From Taibaiella sp. (GTDB taxonomy: Bacteria; Bacteroidota; Bacteroidia; Chitinophagales; Chitinophagaceae): a DNA stretch of 64,000 nucleotides. The notes below the pieces were generated by a model that searched no databases, was not told the DNA's origin, and was given only the letters and a program-made list of their open reading frames with translations. Shown in pieces: positions 42,331-50,862 of the stretch. The DNA lies in NCBI GenBank assembly GCA_019638495.1, contig JAHBTQ010000002.1, positions 558,001 to 622,000 on the forward strand, read 5' to 3'. The translations under genes and the position numbers were made by a program. Each line of letters opens with the position of its first letter. Within the stretch, counting starts at the first letter, position 1.

Positions 42331-42504
42331 CTACCTTCCTCCCACCTTAGCTATCAGCGCTATAATGCCCACTATGATAGCTACAACAATGAAGATGCCC
42401 ACACCCATACCAGCTTTAAAAATCCCCGCTGCCAACTCGCAGCTTGTAAGCGTTACGGACAAAAACACCAGCAATAGGGCCGCCACAGTGAATGATGTTT
42501 TCAT
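42331..42504 (-). CDS. Small lipoprotein with one transmembrane helix (57 residues)
   Basis: Begins MKTSFTVAALLLVFLSVTLT then SCELAAGIFKAG: signal and lipobox Cys22. A hydrophobic segment GVGIFIVVAIIVGIIALIAK and a basic end complete it. The pattern SCE..xGIFKAGMGxGIFIVV recurs in many small Bacteroidota proteins (often mislabelled phosphatidate cytidylyltransferase). Function unknown. It fills most of what would otherwise be an empty gap. Confidence 0.75.
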   Translation of the reverse strand: MKTSFTVAALLLVFLSVTLTSCELAAGIFKAGMGVGIFIVVAIIVGIIALIAKVGGR

Positions 42505-42738
42505 AAGAATGAGTTTTTAAGTGATACCGGTTCCCCGGTTACTACAAAGGTCATTCTTAGTGAGGGTGTGGGTGTTATATGTTATGGCTTCAGCCTTACA
42601 TAGTTTAGGGTTCTCTCCCTTATCTTCAAATCTCAACGCCACGTACGAACCGCCTGCTTTCAATTTCTATGACCCGTACCACGCTCTATACAGTTAAAAT
42701 ATTTTTTTGCAGAGCTGGTAGTTATAACTTTACGTTGA

Positions 42739-42996
42739 ATGAAGATAGAATTCTCACGACATGCATTAGAGCAAATGGAGTTAAGAGACATTTCTATGGA
42801 GATGGTCAGGTTCGTTCTCAACAAACCGGCACAAGTAATTCGCGAAGACAATAATGTAATTTATCAATCGGTGGTAGAGCAGGACAATCATAAGTACCTG
42901 GTTCGTATCTTTGTAAATGACCATAAAAAGCCCAACGTGGTGATAACCGCATATAAAACTTCGAAAATCAGTAAGTACTATGAAGGTGAAATATGA
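42739..42996 (+). CDS. DUF4258 protein, toxin-like member of a two-gene unit
   Basis: 85 residues. FSRHALEQMELRDISMEMVR followed by VIYQSVVEQDNHKYLVRIFV and KPNVVITAYKTSKISKYYEG are the DUF4258 pattern, a RelE-like-sized family often paired with DUF2283 or HTH genes and treated as a candidate toxin. It overlaps the DUF2283 gene by 17 bp. Toxicity is inference. Confidence 0.82.
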   Translation: MKIEFSRHALEQMELRDISMEMVRFVLNKPAQVIREDNNVIYQSVVEQDNHKYLVRIFVNDHKKPNVVITAYKTSKISKYYEGEI

Positions 42997-43174
42997 CAAA
43001 GAAGTAGATGTTCTTTACCTCGTTTTCAGCGAAAATAAGATAGTGGAAAGTGACGAAGAGAAACCAGGGCTTATCTTTGACTATGACAATTCCGGAGCGG
43101 TTGTGAGCATTGAGATTCTTGAAGCTTCGAAAAAGATGGAGAATCCATCGCAGGTCGAATACCAGGCGGCTTAG
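42980..43174 (+). CDS. DUF2283 protein, antitoxin-like partner
   Basis: 64 residues: MKVKYDKEVDVLYLVFSENK, EEKPGLIFDYDNSGAVVSIE and ILEAS: the DUF2283 fold, a small beta protein. Its start lies inside the end of the DUF4258 gene (17-bp overlap), so they are translationally coupled. Such pairs are proposed toxin-antitoxin modules, with the second gene as antitoxin. Confidence 0.82.
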   Translation: MKVKYDKEVDVLYLVFSENKIVESDEEKPGLIFDYDNSGAVVSIEILEASKKMENPSQVEYQAA

Positions 43175-43490
43175 TACATAACTGGTCGGCTATAGGGTTT
43201 TACTACCTAACTCCTGGTAGATCGCAACTTTTCATAAGCTGGCAGGCAAGGTAAAAAGAAAACCCTCGGCTTTTGAAGCGGGTGACCTTTCAATGTAGGT
43301 AGATATCCGTTGTTCCGTTTCTTCCCGAAGGGTGAACCGGGAACAATAAATAAAACCCGTTCTGAAAACGTTTTCATCTTGATGTTGCATTGTTGTCTTG
43401 AATTACCTCTCCCTCTCGCATAGTCGAAGGACTCGCTTCGTCTCGGTCAGCACAAGCATCGTGTTAGTCCAACGTTCACATCTTCGAACG
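43175..43490. other. Intergenic region with repeats, no gene
   Basis: 316 bp. GAAAACGTTTTC palindrome at 43364-43375 and a degenerate GAAGGACTCGCTTC hairpin near 43425-43438, of the same type as the pair at 44571-44614. No coding frame is convincing. Confidence 0.4.
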
Positions 43491-43964
43491 TCACTTTTTT
43501 GCCAGATTCCTGACAATCGTAATGGTCGCGCCACATACGTCTTCTAGATCGTCATATTCTTTTGAGTTCTTAGAGAAATCCGTTTTCGAGGTGTAGTCTC
43601 CGAGCCGCCCTTTCTTTAATTCCTGAATATCTTTGTACGTGTCTGGGAACTGTCTCTTGTATTTTTCTAGAAAAGTTTGTCCCGCCATAATTATGCCGAG
43701 CCTCTCTCCTTTAGAAATAAACTTAATGCCATCTAAAGAAGGCCAATTCTTGGAAATTGCCGCAGCTTCGTTTTCGATTTTCGTCATTTCGTCAATAAGT
43801 TGATACTGCCTTATTGCTACAACCGAAAGAATAACAAAAATTGCCGGATAGAGTATCCGATAGTATTTTTTCGCCTCTCTAATAATCCTCCACTCGTCCC
43901 TTAGCCAAAATACTACGGAAAGCAAAGAACCAAATCCTGAGACGTAGAACCAAAATGTTGCCAT
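43491..43964 (-). CDS. Unknown membrane protein with two N-terminal helices
   Basis: 157 residues. Two membrane helices (TFWFYVSGFGSLLSVVFWLR; ILYPAIFVILSVVAIRQYQL) and a ~100-residue soluble C-terminal domain, helical and charged, with one Cys (EDVCGATITIVRNLAKK). No family recognised. It lies in a repeat-rich stretch with other unknown genes. Confidence 0.6.
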   Translation of the reverse strand: MATFWFYVSGFGSLLSVVFWLRDEWRIIREAKKYYRILYPAIFVILSVVAIRQYQLIDEMTKIENEAAAISKNWPSLDGIKFISKGERLGIIMAGQTFLEKYKRQFPDTYKDIQELKKGRLGDYTSKTDFSKNSKEYDDLEDVCGATITIVRNLAKK

Positions 43965-44117
43965 TGAAAAGAATTTTTAAGTCCACTAGCGCTTCACCCA
44001 AAATGTCATTATTGCTCTTTACCATTTTTCCTAGCATAGACTAAATTAACCCCTCTCAACCAATTTAAAAACCATGATTTCCCGCTTTTATTATTCGAAA
44101 ATTCTGATAGTGTCAAC

Positions 44118-44486
44118 CTAAGCCGTTTGGAGACTCAACACCTCACCGTTTTCCGGCTTGGACAAGTGGCCGATTCCCTCAATCAAGTATTCATAGATAT
44201 TTTGTTCCTCCCTTTTTAATATTGCTTCAGCAGAATGTTCCATTTGGGTAAAACTGCTAAAAGCAGGCCACATATAATTGGTACTTTCACCGGGGAACTT
44301 TTTTTGCCGCTCTCCTGTATGATTGTGCAGTATTCTATACTTAACGCACCATTCCTTGCCTGATTCCGGAGAGCGCAGCACCACACCGTCCGCAAGTCCG
44401 CTCAACTGGTGCCTCAACTCAGCTATCACCCCCACATTCGTTATCAGCCAACAGTCAATAACCTCAATGTCATTACCTTGATACAT
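44118..44486 (-). CDS. Unknown cytoplasmic protein
   Basis: 122 residues from ATG 44486 (MYQGNDIEVIDCWLITNVGV). Contains VVLRSPESGKEWCVKYRILH and an acidic helical C-terminus. A TTG further upstream gives a poorer start. No family recognised. Located among repeats between the two membrane/DNA-binding unknowns. Confidence 0.55.
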   Translation of the reverse strand: MYQGNDIEVIDCWLITNVGVIAELRHQLSGLADGVVLRSPESGKEWCVKYRILHNHTGERQKKFPGESTNYMWPAFSSFTQMEHSAEAILKREEQNIYEYLIEGIGHLSKPENGEVLSLQTA

Positions 44487-44570
44487 AAAATTGTGCTTTT
44501 CATTATTCGGAGGTATCCTTTGCGTAGCCGAGCGCCGGAACAAAATATCCCTGTGCTCCCTCCCCTAGTC

Positions 44571-44614
44571 GAAGCGTCTCGCTTCGTCTGATCCACTGCA
44601 AGCGTCTCGCTTGC
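44571..44614. repeat. Two tandem hairpins with the same loop
   Basis: GAAGCG-TCT-CGCTTC (44571-44585) and GCAAGCG-TCT-CGCTTGC (44598-44614). The shared AAGCGTCTCGCTT core suggests copies of one small palindromic repeat. Confidence 0.6.
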
Positions 44615-44777
44615 GTGATTAACTAAACAAGATATCCACAACTTACGAAAAAACTTGTTTTGTCTAAAAACCCGTCTCACCTTTGTGCCGCCGGAGGTCA
44701 TATTACGTTGCAACACACTACTACAGCCCGCGGTCTTTTTACTTTTTACTTTCTACTTTTTTCAAAAACCTATCACT

Positions 44778-45380
44778 ATGAGCGCACAGCAAAACAGCGG
44801 CGACAAGCAAAACCAGGCCCGCAACCTTTATTTCCAGACCACCCTCACTCAGGCACAGATCGCAGAACTTATCGGCGTTTCCCAGAGAACGGTCTCCAAC
44901 TACATCAACGACAATAAGTGGAAACTGCTGAAGCAACGCGCAGAGCAGGCGCCCGCCCTCATGCTGGAGCAGATGCATAGCGAACTGCAGGAGCTTAACG
45001 AAGCAATTGCCTCGCGCCCCTTCGGCCAGCGTTTCCCATCTAAGGAGGAAGCCGAGATTCGCCGCAAGACTTTGACCTCCATCAACCTTATTAATGCCCG
45101 CCAGTCTGCCGGCTACTATTCGCAGGTGTTTATGAATTTCATAAACTGGGTTTACAAGCAAAACATTAAGGATGCACAGTTCATCACCCGCTATGCCGAT
45201 AAGTTCCTAAAGGGCCAGATGAATGCCGACGAATCACCCCGCTACGGAAACTATGCGCTACCCTCCACCCCCGCCATGCCTACCCCACCGTCATCAGATA
45301 GCGCTTCTTCTCCTGGCACCACTAGTTCCGATCAGGATAACAACCAATCAGAAACCGACGATCTAAACAAAGCAGCCTAA
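44778..45380 (+). CDS. Orphan HTH protein resembling phage terminase small subunit N-terminus
   Basis: 200 residues from ATG 44778. An N-terminal HTH, ARNLYFQTTLTQAQIAELIG then VSQRTVSNYINDNKW, is like the DNA-binding domain of terminase small subunits. The middle is helical (LMLEQMHSELQELNEAIASR, then INLINARQSAGYYSQVFMNF); the C-terminal ~50 residues are Pro/Ser-rich and probably disordered. No large terminase, portal or other phage gene is near, so it is a domesticated or orphan DNA-binding protein. A CACCTTTG box (from about 44690) could be its promoter. A helically phased decamer array begins 31 bp after its stop. Confidence 0.75.
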   Translation: MSAQQNSGDKQNQARNLYFQTTLTQAQIAELIGVSQRTVSNYINDNKWKLLKQRAEQAPALMLEQMHSELQELNEAIASRPFGQRFPSKEEAEIRRKTLTSINLINARQSAGYYSQVFMNFINWVYKQNIKDAQFITRYADKFLKGQMNADESPRYGNYALPSTPAMPTPPSSDSASSPGTTSSDQDNNQSETDDLNKAA

Positions 45381-45410
45381 GGCGATGTGCATTACAATTT
45401 GCCGAGGCGC

Positions 45411-45517
45411 TCAGCAATTTTTAGCAAATCTTAGAAACTGATAGCAAGTAACACGCAGTTTTTAGCAATTTTCAGCAAATTTCAGAAACGTTTAGAAGCT
45501 GGTAGAAGTTGCAGAAA
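45411..45517. repeat. Array of about ten decamers in helical phase (possible protein-binding array)
   Basis: AGCAA or AGAAA/AGAAG occurs at 45413, 45423, 45433 and 45443, then at 45464, 45474, 45484, 45494, 45504 and 45513: spacing is 10 bp (9 once) within blocks with a 21-bp gap between them. The unit is roughly TTAGCAAATT. Not coding (10 is not a multiple of three). Such spacing puts every site on one DNA face. It could be the binding array of the HTH protein just upstream. Confidence 0.6.
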
Positions 45518-45738
45518 ATTACCATAATTAATCCAGGCAAGCATTTCAGGGCACAGAAAGTGAAGGCAGTCCCCCAAAAAAGCTGATTCCAGGTATAATA
45601 CGCAAAACCGTTCCTCTTGTTGCCACATCAATGCCTATATCATCTGGCTGTACTAACCTGCCGTTAATTTTCTACCCAATCCAACGTTTTCAAACGCTTT
45701 AATGTCTATTTATTCATCGAAGCTTAAACCACCTTATT
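45518..45738. other. Intergenic region after the decamer array, no gene
   Basis: No reading frame of note. Contains upstream sequence of the lipoprotein gene at 45739; no clear TAnnTTTG box was picked. Confidence 0.35.
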
Positions 45739-46206
45739 ATGAAGAAGTTCATAGGCCCCATTCTTTTGGCATCGCTGGCTGTTGTTAATATCGTCGGCTG
45801 CAAGAAAGACGAAAATAAAACTACCTCTGCCCGCTATGTTAATGCTACAGCCAGCAATGGCACGTCGGTATCTTTTTCAGAAAGTGCCGCCGGTACAACG
45901 AAAAATAATGCCTCTCCCCATCCGTACATTGAGGTAAACGGCTACATCGCTTCTTATTCTACCAGTCCGCGCACAGGCTTTTGGATCTATTCTTATACTT
46001 CCACTCCCGGCACCTATTCCATCGACGGGGTTAATATTGGCGCCTACTACAATCGCACGTCTGTGGTAGCGGCCGATACCATTCATAATTCGGCATATGG
46101 CACATTGGTTATTTCCTCTGTTACCCCTAACCTTACGGGCACCATCAGCTTCACCTGCAGAGACTCTGTAGCTGTTACCGGCAGTTTCAGCGTACCCGCT
46201 CCGTAA
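45739..46206 (+). CDS. Lipoprotein of unknown function
   Basis: 155 residues. Signal and lipobox (LLASLAVVNIVGCKKDENK), then a Ser/Thr/Tyr-rich beta domain with PRTGFWIYSYTSTPGTYSID and LTGTISFTCRDSVAVTGSFS. No family recognised; many Bacteroidota lipoproteins have this general look. A weak AAGCCGG/CCGGCTT hairpin follows at 46264-46286. Confidence 0.7.
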   Translation: MKKFIGPILLASLAVVNIVGCKKDENKTTSARYVNATASNGTSVSFSESAAGTTKNNASPHPYIEVNGYIASYSTSPRTGFWIYSYTSTPGTYSIDGVNIGAYYNRTSVVAADTIHNSAYGTLVISSVTPNLTGTISFTCRDSVAVTGSFSVPAP

Positions 46207-46263
46207 ACTGCCCGGCCACCATATTCATTCACCGCATGCGCAAAGTAAATTGCGGCAATAAAA

Positions 46264-46286
46264 AAGCCGGGCTATCTATCCGGCTT
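46264..46286 (+). terminator. Weak terminator-like hairpin
   Basis: AAGCCGG-GCTATCTAT-CCGGCTT, 7-bp stem, 57 bp after the lipoprotein stop; no strong T-run. Confidence 0.4.
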
Positions 46287-46413
46287 CGATATGCTTCCGC
46301 CGTTGTCCGTGTTCTTCACCGACAACCAAATTGAGTACGTTGAGCCTAAGTTAGTTAGTTGAGTTTACGCATCGGCAACGCTTGGACATGAACATTCACG
46401 GAATGGCATCATT

Positions 46414-46848
46414 TTACTTTCTGCCTTGTGCGTCATATTCCACCATCCACTCTATGCCATACTTATCTCTGAACATACCGAAGTAGCTACCCCATGGACT
46501 GTCAGCGATAGGCATCTCTACCTCACCACCTTCAGATAGACCATTGTAAACTCTATCTGCCTCATCCTTGCTATCAGCATGTACACATATCTTACTCCTG
46601 TTTTCACGTTCATTCACCGTGCCAAGTATCGAGGGCACGTCATTACCCATCAGCGTATTTGTTGCACCTATTGGCAATGCAATGTGCATGATCTTTTCGT
46701 GTTCGCTCTCCGGCATAGGAAATTCGGCGCTGGCCATGTCTTTGAATCGGACGATCCTTGAGAACTCGCCTCCGAATACCGATTTGTAAAAGGTAAATGC
46801 TTCTTCAGCATTGCCATTAAAGTTGATGTGTAGATTGATGTGTGCCAT
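46414..46848 (-). CDS. VOC-family protein (PhnB-like)
   Basis: 144 residues. INLHINFNGNAEEAFTFYKS, VFGGEFSRIVRFKD, ADRVYNGLSEGGEVEMPIAD and SPWGSYFGMFRDKYGIEWMV are typical of the PhnB/glyoxalase-like subgroup of the VOC superfamily. Biochemical role unknown. TACCTTTG (-7, 46868-46875) with TTTG 17 bp upstream (46893-46896) forms a good minus-strand promoter. Confidence 0.88.
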   Translation of the reverse strand: MAHINLHINFNGNAEEAFTFYKSVFGGEFSRIVRFKDMASAEFPMPESEHEKIMHIALPIGATNTLMGNDVPSILGTVNERENRSKICVHADSKDEADRVYNGLSEGGEVEMPIADSPWGSYFGMFRDKYGIEWMVEYDAQGRK

Positions 46849-46867
46849 TGTATAAGTTTTGTTTATT

Positions 46868-46896
46868 CAAAGGTACCCATAGCTAGCTTCATCAAA
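46868..46896 (-). promoter_or_regulatory. Promoter of the VOC gene
   Basis: Minus strand: TTTG (46893-46896), 17-bp spacer, TACCTTTG (46868-46875). Confidence 0.55.
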
Positions 46897-47026
46897 GGGC
46901 GCGATTGCGCCAGAAAAGAGGTATTCCGCGACAAATGTCTGATGTGCTCAATGCACTTTCTCAAAGTATACCCCACCTGTCGCCAACGACCTCACTCCGT
47001 ACCTTTACAACCCAAACGGCTGGCAC

Positions 47027-48028
47027 ATGAAGAAGCGAACGGACATATCAATACTGGAACTGGGCCCTGTAAAGGAAGGACAAACACTGGAAGATGCCAT
47101 GGAAGACATTGTCGGCAACGCACAATTTGTGGAACCCCTTGGCTACAAGCGCATCTGGGTAGCAGAGCACCACAACATGCCCACCATATCCACTGCTGCT
47201 AATGTGCTTGTTATTGGCCATATTGCACAGCACACCAAGACAATTCGGGTTGGTTCCGGCGGCATTATGTTGCCCAACCATACTCCCCTGGCTATCGCTG
47301 AGCAGTTTGGCACACTAGATGTGCTTTACCCAGGCCGTATAGATCTTGGCCTGGGCCGTGCACCCGGCACTGACCAGCTAACTGCAGCAGCGCTGCGTCG
47401 CGGGACCAATGCATTTGCATACGATTTCAAAACCGATATCGAGGAGTTGCAGCGCTACTTCAGCAGTGCCAATGCAGATGCCCGTGTCCGTGCCATACCG
47501 GGCGAGGGTCGCGATGTACCACTGTGGATTCTGGGCTCCAGCACCGATAGTGCTTTCCTTGCAGCAGAGATGGGGCTGCCCTATGCATTCGCATCGCACT
47601 TTGCACCACATCAGCTACTCACTGCGCTGAACATTTATCGGAACAATTTCAAGCCGTCTCCCACTCTGGCAAAACCCTACACCATGGTGGCAGCAAATGT
47701 GTTTGTCGCAGACGCTACCGATGAGGCTCGCTACCTGCAGTCCAGTTTCACGCAATTGGTCTATGGTATACTTTCCCAGCAGCGCCGCAAGATGCCACCA
47801 CCCACGCACAAGTTACCTGATATTTTGTTGCAGCCTGAAACACAAGCCGCCTTGCGCAACATGATGTACTACACATTTTCAGGCGATAAGGAGAAGGTGC
47901 GCACAGAACTGGATATCTTTTTGCAGGAAACACAAGCCGACGAGCTGATCATCACCAACTACATCTACGACCGCGATGCCCGCCACCACTCATTCAGGTT
48001 GCTTGCAGAAGTGATGGGGCTCGGGTAG
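47027..48028 (+). CDS. Luciferase-like flavin-dependent monooxygenase
   Basis: 333 residues. SILELGPVKEGQTLEDAMED, YKRIWVAEHHNMPTISTAAN, TIRVGSGGIMLPNHTPLAIA, GTLDVLYPGRIDLGLGRAPG and WILGSSTDSAFLAAEMGLPY are standard blocks of the LLM class/YhbW-type group, which use reduced FMN. Substrate unknown. Stands alone, a TACCTTTA box about 20 bp upstream. Confidence 0.92.
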   Translation: MKKRTDISILELGPVKEGQTLEDAMEDIVGNAQFVEPLGYKRIWVAEHHNMPTISTAANVLVIGHIAQHTKTIRVGSGGIMLPNHTPLAIAEQFGTLDVLYPGRIDLGLGRAPGTDQLTAAALRRGTNAFAYDFKTDIEELQRYFSSANADARVRAIPGEGRDVPLWILGSSTDSAFLAAEMGLPYAFASHFAPHQLLTALNIYRNNFKPSPTLAKPYTMVAANVFVADATDEARYLQSSFTQLVYGILSQQRRKMPPPTHKLPDILLQPETQAALRNMMYYTFSGDKEKVRTELDIFLQETQADELIITNYIYDRDARHHSFRLLAEVMGLG

Positions 48029-48086
48029 AATCGAGGACAACATTAGTTAAGCTCTTCCGTCCTTTTTGAACTTTGGGGTCTGGGTT

Positions 48087-49160
48087 CTAATTGAGATTGA
48101 ACATGTCGCTGAATTGCTCGTCAGTAGACTCTGTGAATTGTATTTGTATCGTCTGGCCCGGCTTAATTTTGCTATCGGTTTTACTCGCGAATATCCGCTC
48201 ATTCTTAACCATAAATGCAATTAGTCTAACATCGGCACCAACCGGGATATTCTCAAAACCTGGGTACGTCCCACTCGGGTTCATTGTGAAATAAAAATTC
48301 TGCATTAAACTATTTATGTCTTTGAAAACCAGGTAGATGGTTACACTTCTAACGCTATCTACATCTCTGAAGGAGTATTTTAGATTTGTCTTATTGCTTA
48401 CTTCCAGAAATCTGTCACAATTGATCCAGCCGAATTGCTTCAATTCAACCCGTTGATACAATTCACGTTCAATGGATACATTTCGCACTTCTAATTCCAT
48501 CGCCTCTAATTGCTCTTTATTCAGGGGCTGCCCATCATCACTGTCGGCGTATTCCATTATCGCATCAATGTCACTCACAGCCTTGTCACGATCTATTTTG
48601 TCAGCCTTTTGCTTGGTGGGTTTGCTTGTGAATTCTTGCTGCGTCGGCGCCCAATTCAGGGTCCCCAACGAATCCCTATTTCCATAAAAAAGGGACATAC
48701 TCATGTTCGTTAGCCTCGGAAATTCAACTGCCATGCTCCTGCCTTCTTTTAACTTCAATTGCTTGCCGCCCGATTTTAGATTTAGAAAATAGGCTCCGCC
48801 CGAAATCAACATTTTACCATTCGAAACGGTCGGCGCGCTATTTTTCAAAAGCTGATTTTGGTTTGTGAGCTCTTTCAGCTCCATCGAGATACTCGCTTTC
48901 ACCGCCTCACCGTCCTCAGTCACTAGGTCATCGGGAACAACATATATTGTGGTGCCCTGATTACCTATTAGCTTTTGAGGCTTGGCTGGGGATACTTCAA
49001 ATATTTGTGGAGGATCCTCAAACTTTCTGAGATAATCGGTCATGGGTCTGAGTTCAGAATTGAAATCCGGGGTAGATGCTTCAGTGTTAGTAGCTGCACC
49101 GTTATTGCAACTTGTAAGGACAAGTATGAGAAGAATGAGTAATTGAATTTGGGTTTTCAT
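48087..49160 (-). CDS. Lipoprotein of unknown function
   Basis: 357 residues, lipobox LLILLILVLTSCNNGA. An early region, TTIYVVPDDLVTEDGEAVKA followed by SISMELKELTNQ and TVSNGKMLISGGAYFLNLKS, resembles the repeated beta module found at the front of several large Bacteroidota surface proteins. The C-terminal part has FGWINCDRFLEVSNKTNLKY. No enzyme motif. Standalone, convergent with the flavin enzyme. Confidence 0.72.
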   Translation of the reverse strand: MKTQIQLLILLILVLTSCNNGAATNTEASTPDFNSELRPMTDYLRKFEDPPQIFEVSPAKPQKLIGNQGTTIYVVPDDLVTEDGEAVKASISMELKELTNQNQLLKNSAPTVSNGKMLISGGAYFLNLKSGGKQLKLKEGRSMAVEFPRLTNMSMSLFYGNRDSLGTLNWAPTQQEFTSKPTKQKADKIDRDKAVSDIDAIMEYADSDDGQPLNKEQLEAMELEVRNVSIERELYQRVELKQFGWINCDRFLEVSNKTNLKYSFRDVDSVRSVTIYLVFKDINSLMQNFYFTMNPSGTYPGFENIPVGADVRLIAFMVKNERIFASKTDSKIKPGQTIQIQFTESTDEQFSDMFNLN

Positions 49161-49226
49161 TTGGCTCAGTTAGTTATAAGTAAAACGCACGGCAAATATC
49201 TCACAAATGAGCGTTGTTAGTTCCTG

Positions 49227-49415
49227 CTAAACGGCCTTCACCTCCACGTTTCTCCCCAGGGTCTTAAACCGCTCACCATTTGCCTGTACCACAGTAATGG
49301 TAATGTGCCCGGTCTTGCTGGTGTTAATATCTCGTACGGTACCGCTCTTGCCCTTGTGGGTGCCACCAACCACTGTGCATTGGTCGCCATCTTTGAGTTT
49401 ATTCGGGTCGCTCAT
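49227..49415 (-). CDS. Small KOW-domain protein
   Basis: 62 residues. LKDGDQCTVVGGTHKGKSGT then VRDINTSKTGHITITVVQ is a KOW motif as in ribosomal protein L24/NusG. It is too short for L24. Its role may be RNA or ribosome binding; only the fold is supported. Confidence 0.78.
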   Translation of the reverse strand: MSDPNKLKDGDQCTVVGGTHKGKSGTVRDINTSKTGHITITVVQANGERFKTLGRNVEVKAV

Positions 49416-49457
49416 AAATATGAAGTTAGGAATTTTATTAAGTGATCATCGTCGCAT

Positions 49458-50435
49458 TTACAGTGAGTAGGCCACCCTGAATCCCACTGCTCCATTGCCC
49501 TCCACCGGCAGTTCTACACATAGGTTCTTGTAGCTGCAGTACCTTGGCCAGAGGAAATAGGCACCCCCGCGAATTGCCAGCTGGCGCTTTGCCGTGTCAG
49601 ATGATTCCTTACACCATTGCCACACATTTCCTGACATGTCATAAAGGCCAAGCTCATTCGGTTTTTTTTGCCCAACGGGGTGTGTTCTACTGTCGCTGTT
49701 TCCTGCATACCATGCCACCTCATTTATGTCTTTACTACCTGCAAAGAGATAGTTATGTCCCTTGCTACCTCCGCTGGCGGCATATGTCCACTCAGCATTT
49801 GTAGGCAGTCGATATTCAATGCCGGTGAGGCTATCCAGTTTTTTCAGAAATTCATAGATCTTGTGGATACTCACACGCTCTATCGGGCAGCTATCGCACC
49901 CCTTAAATTCGGCAGGGTTATTGCCCATTACAGCCACCCATTGAGCTTGTGTTATATGATATTTGCCAATAGCGTAGTTCATCCCTTTTCCATGCACCTT
50001 CACCATCTCAATCTCCATTTTGAATCGTGATGCCTTTGGCTGCTCCGTTACTCCGGTCACTATCTGCACCTTCCTGTCCGCTCTGTATCCGGTAGTGCCA
50101 GCAGGCTCACGAGACACACTACCCTTGCCCACACACAGTGATATATCCTCTTCCCTGAAGCCTTTGCTCAGCAACGTCCTTCGCACATTTTCAGCTCTTT
50201 TTAATGACAGCGAATCGTTATGTCCGGCGGATCCCAGGTAGTCAGCATAACCCCTCAGCATCAATCTCTGCCCGGGCTTTATTGAATTAGCGGATAGCAG
50301 ACTATTGATTGTCGCGCGCGCAGCGGCATTTACTGCAGCATCATTCCGCTCAAAATAGACATCGAAGGTGTCGGTCCGTTGCGCAGACGAGTCAAGGAAG
50401 ATGAGCATTGTAATAAGTACCAGCAGTATTCTCAT
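49458..50435 (-). CDS. OmpA domain fused to formylglycine-generating-enzyme-like domain, secreted
   Basis: 325 residues with signal peptide (ILLVLITMLIFLDSSAQR). Residues ~22-128: OmpA-like domain (FERNDAAVNAAARATINSLL, MLRGYADYLGSAGHNDSLSL, RADRKVQIVTG), which binds peptidoglycan. Residues ~138-325: FGE-sulfatase (SUMF1) domain (YHITQAQWVAVMGNNPAEF, YRLPTNAEWTYAASGGSKG, ELGLYDMSGNVWQWC, IRGGAYFLW). Such proteins are usually protein-binding rather than sulfatase-activating, and no sulfatase is nearby. This fusion would display a FGE-like lectin/scaffold fold at the cell wall. Confidence 0.9.
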   Translation of the reverse strand: MRILLVLITMLIFLDSSAQRTDTFDVYFERNDAAVNAAARATINSLLSANSIKPGQRLMLRGYADYLGSAGHNDSLSLKRAENVRRTLLSKGFREEDISLCVGKGSVSREPAGTTGYRADRKVQIVTGVTEQPKASRFKMEIEMVKVHGKGMNYAIGKYHITQAQWVAVMGNNPAEFKGCDSCPIERVSIHKIYEFLKKLDSLTGIEYRLPTNAEWTYAASGGSKGHNYLFAGSKDINEVAWYAGNSDSRTHPVGQKKPNELGLYDMSGNVWQWCKESSDTAKRQLAIRGGAYFLWPRYCSYKNLCVELPVEGNGAVGFRVAYSL

Positions 50436-50474
50436 CCAAAGTATGATTTAACGAAAAAATGCCACAGTGAAATC

Positions 50475-50834
50475 CTATTTCCTCAATATCTTATCCATTG
50501 TCTTGCCCTTTGCCAGTTCATCTATCAGCTTATCCAGCCACCGCACTTTTTGGATCACAGGGTCCTTTATTTCCTCTACCCTATCGCCGCATATCACTCC
50601 GGTTATCTTTGACGCATTTGCATTCATCGTAGGTGCCTCTGCAAAGAAGGTCTCGAAGTCCACCTTCCTATCCATCTGCTGCTTCAGGGTTTTCTCGTTA
50701 TATCCCGTCAGCCAGTAAATGATCTCGTCCAGTTCTTGTTTGGTGCGCCCCTTTGTCTCAGTCTTTTTCAGGTACATTGGATACACACTGGCAAACGACA
50801 TTTTATAAACACGCGGAATATTCTTTTCGTGCAT
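50475..50834 (-). CDS. DUF2200 protein
   Basis: 119 residues. [38 protein letters not shown] and [20 protein letters not shown] match the DUF2200 family, small cytoplasmic proteins in many bacteria, function unknown. Lies 28 bp downstream of the arginyltransferase-like gene on the same strand. Confidence 0.88.
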   Translation of the reverse strand: MHEKNIPRVYKMSFASVYPMYLKKTETKGRTKQELDEIIYWLTGYNEKTLKQQMDRKVDFETFFAEAPTMNANASKITGVICGDRVEEIKDPVIQKVRWLDKLIDELAKGKTMDKILRK

Positions 50835-50862
50835 GGCAATTGTTTTATCTGGAAATATAAGA

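Noticed and set aside
42235..42477. 80-residue rightward frame
   Set aside because: Antisense to the small lipoprotein gene and through palindromic repeats.
45411..45517. Possible CRISPR or direct-repeat minisatellite coding region
   Set aside because: Unit is only 10 bp with varying bases; it does not have repeat-spacer form or a reading frame.
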